A stretch of DNA of 9,463 nucleotides from an uncultured Ruminococcus sp. (GTDB taxonomy: Bacteria; Bacillota; Clostridia; Oscillospirales; Ruminococcaceae): the NCBI GenBank assembly GCA_902796865.1, contig CADBQZ010000191.1, positions 1 through 9,463 of the forward strand. Direction: 5' to 3'. Position numbers and translations under genes: made by a program. The notes below the pieces were generated by a model. It had not been told where the DNA came from. It saw only the letters and a list, made by a program, of their open reading frames with translations, and made no database searches. Of this stretch, positions 7,698 to 9,463 are shown in pieces. The first letter of the stretch is position 1. Each line of letters opens with the position of its first letter.

Positions 7698-7726
7698 ATT
7701 ATACCACAAATATTTATAAAATTCAA
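7698..7726 (-). promoter_or_regulatory. Promoter of the dgt-dnaG-rpoD operon
   Basis: On the minus strand, TTGAAT (7721-7726), a 17-base spacer, and TATAAT (7698-7703) preceded by TGG, an extended -10. Transcription would start near 7691, leaving a leader of about 60 bases before the dgt ATG at 7632. This also argues against the upstream ATG at 7692 being a real start. Confidence 0.85.
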
Positions 7727-7776
7727 TAGTTTTTTTGAAATCTTTAAAAAATATGTTTTTTCGCTTTGTATATAAT

Positions 7777-7821
7777 AAAAAAGTTCAAATAAGGGCAATT
7801 GCTGACCTTTATTTGAACTTT
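7777..7821 (-). terminator. Intrinsic terminator after yigZ
   Basis: AAAGTTCAAATAA (7780-7792) pairs perfectly with TTATTTGAACTTT (7809-7821), 13 bp, with a 16-base loop in which GG and CC can extend the stem. On the minus strand TTTTATTATA follows. It lies 13 bases past the yigZ stop and upstream of the dgt promoter. The AT-rich arms make it weaker than the rpoD terminator. Confidence 0.82.
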
Positions 7822-7834
7822 GCGTTTGTAGCAT

Positions 7835-8461
7835 TTAAGCTTTTTGCATATCTTCGTATACTTCTGCTTTTTTGATTATTTCTATTCTTCCACTTGTTAT
7901 GTCGATAAGCTTTTTTTGGAAGCTGTCAAACAGTTCATTTTTCACAAACAGTGTCAGCTTTACAGTGTCACCGAAATCAGAAGCAGTCTGCTTGACCTCG
8001 AATTCAGGAAGAATAAAGCTTACTTTTCCGTACATATCATAGCTTACTTTTATGTCACAGCAGGTGCAAAGACACATATTCATAATTTCTGCGGCTTCGA
8101 CAGCTATTGCAGCGGCGTGTGAGTATGCTCTTACAAGTCCGCCGCCTCCCAGAAGGATACCGCCGAAATATCTTGTGACAACACAGCATACATCAGTAAG
8201 TCCCTGCTTTTGTAAAACGTCCAGTACAGGAACACCGCCCGTGCCCTGCGGTTCTCCGTCGTCGGAATATCTTGTTATATTGTTATCACGAAGTATATAA
8301 GCATAGACATTATGCCTTGCTTTTCTGTGCTCGCTTTTAACTTCGTTTATTATATCTACTGCCTGTTGATTTGTTGTAACGGGGCATAGATGACCTATAA
8401 ATTCTGAACGCTTTTCAATAAACGATGCCTTAACAGGGCTTTTAATAGTTGTATACTGCAT
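7835..8461 (-). CDS. yigZ: YigZ/IMPACT (UPF0029) family protein
   Basis: A widespread cytoplasmic protein of 208 residues related to eukaryotic IMPACT, which modulates the GCN2 translation-stress pathway; the bacterial role is unsettled. Residues 1-130 form the UPF0029 domain, with KRSEFIGHL at 17-25, KARHNVYAYI at 47-56, YSDDGEPQGTGGVPVLDVL at 65-83, and the signature TRYFGGILLGGGGLVRAYS at 96-114. Residues about 135-205 are the C-terminal DUF1949 domain. GGGAG (8468-8472) is 6 bases from ATG. Six cysteines cluster at 92-93 and 130-135, more than usual for the family as I know it, but without a clear metal-site spacing. It follows rpmE with a terminator in between and has no room for a promoter there, so expression may come from read-through or from a promoter inside rpmE. 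Confidence 0.93.
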   Translation of the reverse strand: MQYTTIKSPVKASFIEKRSEFIGHLCPVTTNQQAVDIINEVKSEHRKARHNVYAYILRDNNITRYSDDGEPQGTGGVPVLDVLQKQGLTDVCCVVTRYFGGILLGGGGLVRAYSHAAAIAVEAAEIMNMCLCTCCDIKVSYDMYGKVSFILPEFEVKQTASDFGDTVKLTLFVKNELFDSFQKKLIDITSGRIEIIKKAEVYEDMQKA

Positions 8462-8473
8462 AAAGCTCTCCCG

Positions 8474-8500
8474 AAAAAAAGGACGGCATTTAAGCCGCCC
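8474..8500 (-). terminator. Intrinsic terminator between rpmE and yigZ
   Basis: On the minus strand, GGGCGGC (8494-8500) pairs with GCCGTCC (8481-8487) through 7 pairs including one G-U, with a 6-base loop, followed by seven Ts (8474-8480). The U-run directly abuts the yigZ ribosome binding site (8468-8472), so the terminator also acts as an attenuator for yigZ if any transcription passes. Confidence 0.88.
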
Positions 8501-8506
8501 CGATTT

Positions 8507-8710
8507 TTACTTATCCATGTTGAAACGCTTTTTGAATCTGTCAACACGTCCGCCTGTATCAACAAGCTTCTGCTTGCCTGTATAGAACGGATGACACTTT
8601 GAACAAATTTCGACTTTAATATCCTTTTTAGTCGAGCGTGTTTCGATCACATTACCGCAATGGCAGGTGATAGTAGTTTTTTCAAACTGAGGATGGATAC
8701 CCTTCTGCAT
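8507..8710 (-). CDS. rpmE: Ribosomal protein L31, zinc-binding type
   Basis: Protein of the large ribosomal subunit, 67 residues, normal length. Starts MQKGIHPQ, the hallmark of bacterial L31. Four cysteines, C16 and C18 (CHC), C36 and C39 (CSKC), make it the zinc-containing (C+) form rather than the zinc-free YtiA-type paralogue. The C-terminal half ([19 protein letters not shown]) is typical. The reading frame extends upstream to 8758, but AAAGGAG (8719-8725) lies 8 bases before the ATG at 8710 and the product there matches the family exactly. It has its own promoter and a structured 5' leader, and a terminator follows its stop closely. The gene may serve as a zinc reserve, as in other bacteria, but no Zur site is evident. 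Confidence 0.97.
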   Translation of the reverse strand: MQKGIHPQFEKTTITCHCGNVIETRSTKKDIKVEICSKCHPFYTGKQKLVDTGGRVDRFKKRFNMDK

Positions 8711-8733
8711 TATATTCACTCCTTTAAAAATAA

Positions 8734-8791
8734 AATTATGATTAACACAGCAGCCCATCAGTTACCTTAGACAGTAGTGCTATTGATAATT
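8734..8791 (-). promoter_or_regulatory. Candidate L31 mRNA leader (structured 5' UTR of rpmE)
   Basis: In the leader, AATTATCAATAGCAC (8777-8791) can pair with GTGTTAATCATAATT (8734-8748) at 13 of 15 positions, including one G-U; the two mismatches are C-C and A-A. The stem encloses a 28-base apical part, much richer in G and C than the flanks, containing GGTAACTGATGGGCTG. The stem lies about 9 bases upstream of the ribosome binding site (8719-8725). Ribosomal-protein leaders that act by autogenous control are known for rpmE in Firmicutes and other groups; I cannot confirm that this matches a described family. Confidence 0.62.
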
Positions 8792-8805
8792 CACTTACAA
8801 AGAAC

Positions 8806-8834
8806 ATTATACCATATAATGATATAAAAATCAA
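8806..8834 (-). promoter_or_regulatory. Promoter of rpmE
   Basis: On the minus strand, TTGATT (8829-8834), a 17-base spacer, and TATAAT (8806-8811) preceded by TGG. Same architecture as the dgt promoter. Transcription would start near 8799, giving a leader of about 89 bases. Confidence 0.83.
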
Positions 8835-8869
8835 GCGATTTTTATATTTTTCATTGTTTTTACTAAATA

Positions 8870-8891
8870 AACATAGAAATCATTCTATGTT
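8870..8891 (-). terminator. Weak intrinsic terminator after the lipoprotein gene
   Basis: AACATAGAA (8870-8878) pairs perfectly with TTCTATGTT (8883-8891) around a 4-base loop, 3 bases past the stop codon. On the minus strand it is followed by TATTTAGT, a poor U-run, and the stem is AT-rich, so termination may be partial. It could also be a 3' end stabiliser. Confidence 0.55.
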
Positions 8892-8894
8892 ATT

Positions 8895-9320
8895 TTACTG
8901 TTTATCGTATACTTTTTCTTCGCCGGAATTGTCTTTCATTATAAGCTTATCATCACTTATTGAGTAGTCAGTTTCAAGCTCGGTATCATCATCGAATGTG
9001 ATGCTTAGGAAGTAATGAGATTCAGTGTAGCTGAAATCTTTTGTTTCGCCGTTTTCATCACTATATGTTCCGGTATTATCATCATTGAATGTATATCCGC
9101 TTTCGCCGCCGGGAAGACTCCATGTGCCTATAAGTTCTTCTGCTGCTTTTTTCTTCTTTTTCTTGCCGGCGGAGCTTTCATTTTTATTCTCATTTGCTTC
9201 TGCCTGAGAAGAAGAATTATCGCTTCCGGATGATTTGGTATCATTTCCACAGCCGGTGAGCATCGTTCCAAGAACAAACACTGAACAGGTGATCGCTAAG
9301 ATAGACTTTAATTTATTCAT
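8895..9320 (-). CDS. Predicted lipoprotein, DUF5640-like
   Basis: A 141-residue secreted lipoprotein of unknown function. The signal peptide is MNKLKS plus a hydrophobic core, ending in the lipobox LTGC with the lipid-modified Cys at 24. A Ser/Asn/Glu-rich linker (about 25-52) is followed by six consecutive lysines just before the folded domain. The domain begins ELIGTWSL and continues with GYTFNDDNTGTY, FSYTESHYFLSITF and DYSISDDKLIM, a pattern I associate with DUF5640/lipocalin-like small beta-barrels. AAAGGAG (9329-9335) is 8 bases before the ATG at 9320; the frame can be extended to a TTG at 9341, but that overlaps the ribosome binding site. A palindrome and an extended -10 promoter lie just upstream. 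No enzyme motif is visible. The family name is recalled from pattern and is less sure than the lipoprotein call. Confidence 0.83.
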   Translation of the reverse strand: MNKLKSILAITCSVFVLGTMLTGCGNDTKSSGSDNSSSQAEANENKNESSAGKKKKKKAAEELIGTWSLPGGESGYTFNDDNTGTYSDENGETKDFSYTESHYFLSITFDDDTELETDYSISDDKLIMKDNSGEEKVYDKQ

Positions 9321-9343
9321 AAAAAGTACTCCTTTTGACAAAA

Positions 9344-9355
9344 ATTGTATACAAT
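9344..9355. promoter_or_regulatory. Perfect palindrome, possible operator for the lipoprotein gene
   Basis: ATTGTATACAAT is a perfect 12-base palindrome. It lies between the -10 element (9362-9367) and the ribosome binding site, at about +1 to +12 of the leftward transcript. TTGTATACAA is also the core of the B. subtilis GntR operator, so a GntR-family repressor is one guess. AT-rich palindromes of this size can also arise by chance. Confidence 0.5.
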
Positions 9356-9361
9356 ATATGT

Positions 9362-9395
9362 ATTATATCATAAAGCGTAAGCGTAATGATATAAT
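9362..9395. promoter_or_regulatory. Back-to-back extended -10 elements (divergent promoters)
   Basis: ATTATATCAT (9362-9371) and ATGATATAAT (9386-9395) form a perfect 10-base inverted repeat with a 14-base spacer containing GCGTAAGCGTAA. Each arm reads outward as TGATATAAT, an extended -10: leftward into the lipoprotein gene (-10 at 9362-9367) and rightward toward the window edge (-10 at 9390-9395). Neither has a recognisable -35. The leftward one is credible because a gene with a ribosome binding site follows; the rightward one leads to the hairpin at 9397-9443 and off the window. Confidence 0.55.
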
Positions 9396-9396
9396 T

Positions 9397-9443
9397 GCCC
9401 GATATGCAGGGAGCAAATCAAAGATTTGCGTATCTGCAAGGGC
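9397..9443 (+). other. Interrupted stem-loop followed by T-rich tract
   Basis: Nested arms GCCC/GGGC (9397-9400, 9440-9443), TGCAG/CTGCA (9405-9409, 9434-9438) and GCAAATC/GATTTGC (9413-9419, 9423-9429, AAA loop) line up into one long interrupted hairpin. On the plus strand it is followed by TTTTAAATATTTATAATG. It could be a rightward terminator or attenuator, a leader RNA of a gene beyond the edge, or a small mobile repeat. The window ends at 9463, which prevents a firm choice. Confidence 0.5.
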
Positions 9444-9463
9444 TTTTAAATATTTATAATGAA

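Noticed and set aside
7693..7834. AT-rich gap between dgt and yigZ examined for a small gene
   Set aside because: It is explained by the yigZ terminator and the dgt promoter; no short frame with a ribosome binding site was seen.
9015..9233. Plus-strand frame of 72 codons with a hydrophobic, Cys/Phe-rich product
   Set aside because: Hydrophobicity arises from reading the acidic and lysine-rich lipoprotein codons on the other strand.
9235..9459. Plus-strand frame of 74 codons reaching the right edge
   Set aside because: It runs through the lipoprotein signal peptide, its ribosome binding site, the palindrome and the hairpin; it has no family resemblance and no ribosome binding site at its start.

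Overview
The window looks like chromosomal DNA of a low-GC anaerobic Firmicute, most likely class Clostridia near Ruminococcus/Oscillospiraceae. This is inferred from gene content and family resemblance: an AT-rich genome with strong AGGAGG-type ribosome binding sites, a dgt-dnaG-rpoD operon, a zinc-type L31, a PadR/HAAS/DUF4097 cassette and a DUF5640-like lipoprotein. I see no phage, transposon, CRISPR or rRNA/tRNA sequence, so it reads as core genome with a few less-studied modules. No stretch longer than 300 bases lacks a gene.

Layout. At the left edge, two genes run rightward: the 3' part of a stand-alone glutamate-cysteine ligase (gshA type, 2-901) and, 17 bases later, a class II glutamine amidotransferase-like protein (919-1677). 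A two-way terminator (1688-1725) separates them from everything else, which runs leftward. Read in transcription order from the right edge, the leftward units are: (a) a DUF5640-like lipoprotein (9320-8895) behind a small regulatory region rich in inverted repeats (9344-9443); (b) rpmE/L31 (8710-8507) with a strong promoter and a structured 5' leader, followed by a terminator and then yigZ (8461-7835), which has no room for its own promoter in the gap; (c) dgt-dnaG-rpoD (7632-3732), a macromolecular-synthesis operon with its own promoter and terminator; (d) padR-HAAS-DUF4097 (3575-1768), three overlapping genes behind a perfect consensus promoter.

How the genes work together. Unit (c) couples dNTP control (Dgt), primer synthesis (DnaG) and the housekeeping sigma factor (RpoD). 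Unit (d) looks like a self-regulated envelope cassette: a PadR repressor, a membrane protein with a HAAS domain, and an exported beta-solenoid of nine TSGD repeats. The gshA/amidotransferase pair resembles the logic of EgtA/EgtC in ergothioneine synthesis, where a gamma-glutamyl group is added and later removed, but its substrate here is unknown.

Start codons were reassigned for four genes because the ribosome binding site fits an internal ATG better than the longest reading frame: DUF4097 (2673), dgt (7632), rpmE (8710) and the lipoprotein (9320). The most interesting non-coding signals are the rpmE leader stem, the back-to-back extended -10 promoters at 9362-9395, and the tandem hairpins between dnaG and rpoD.
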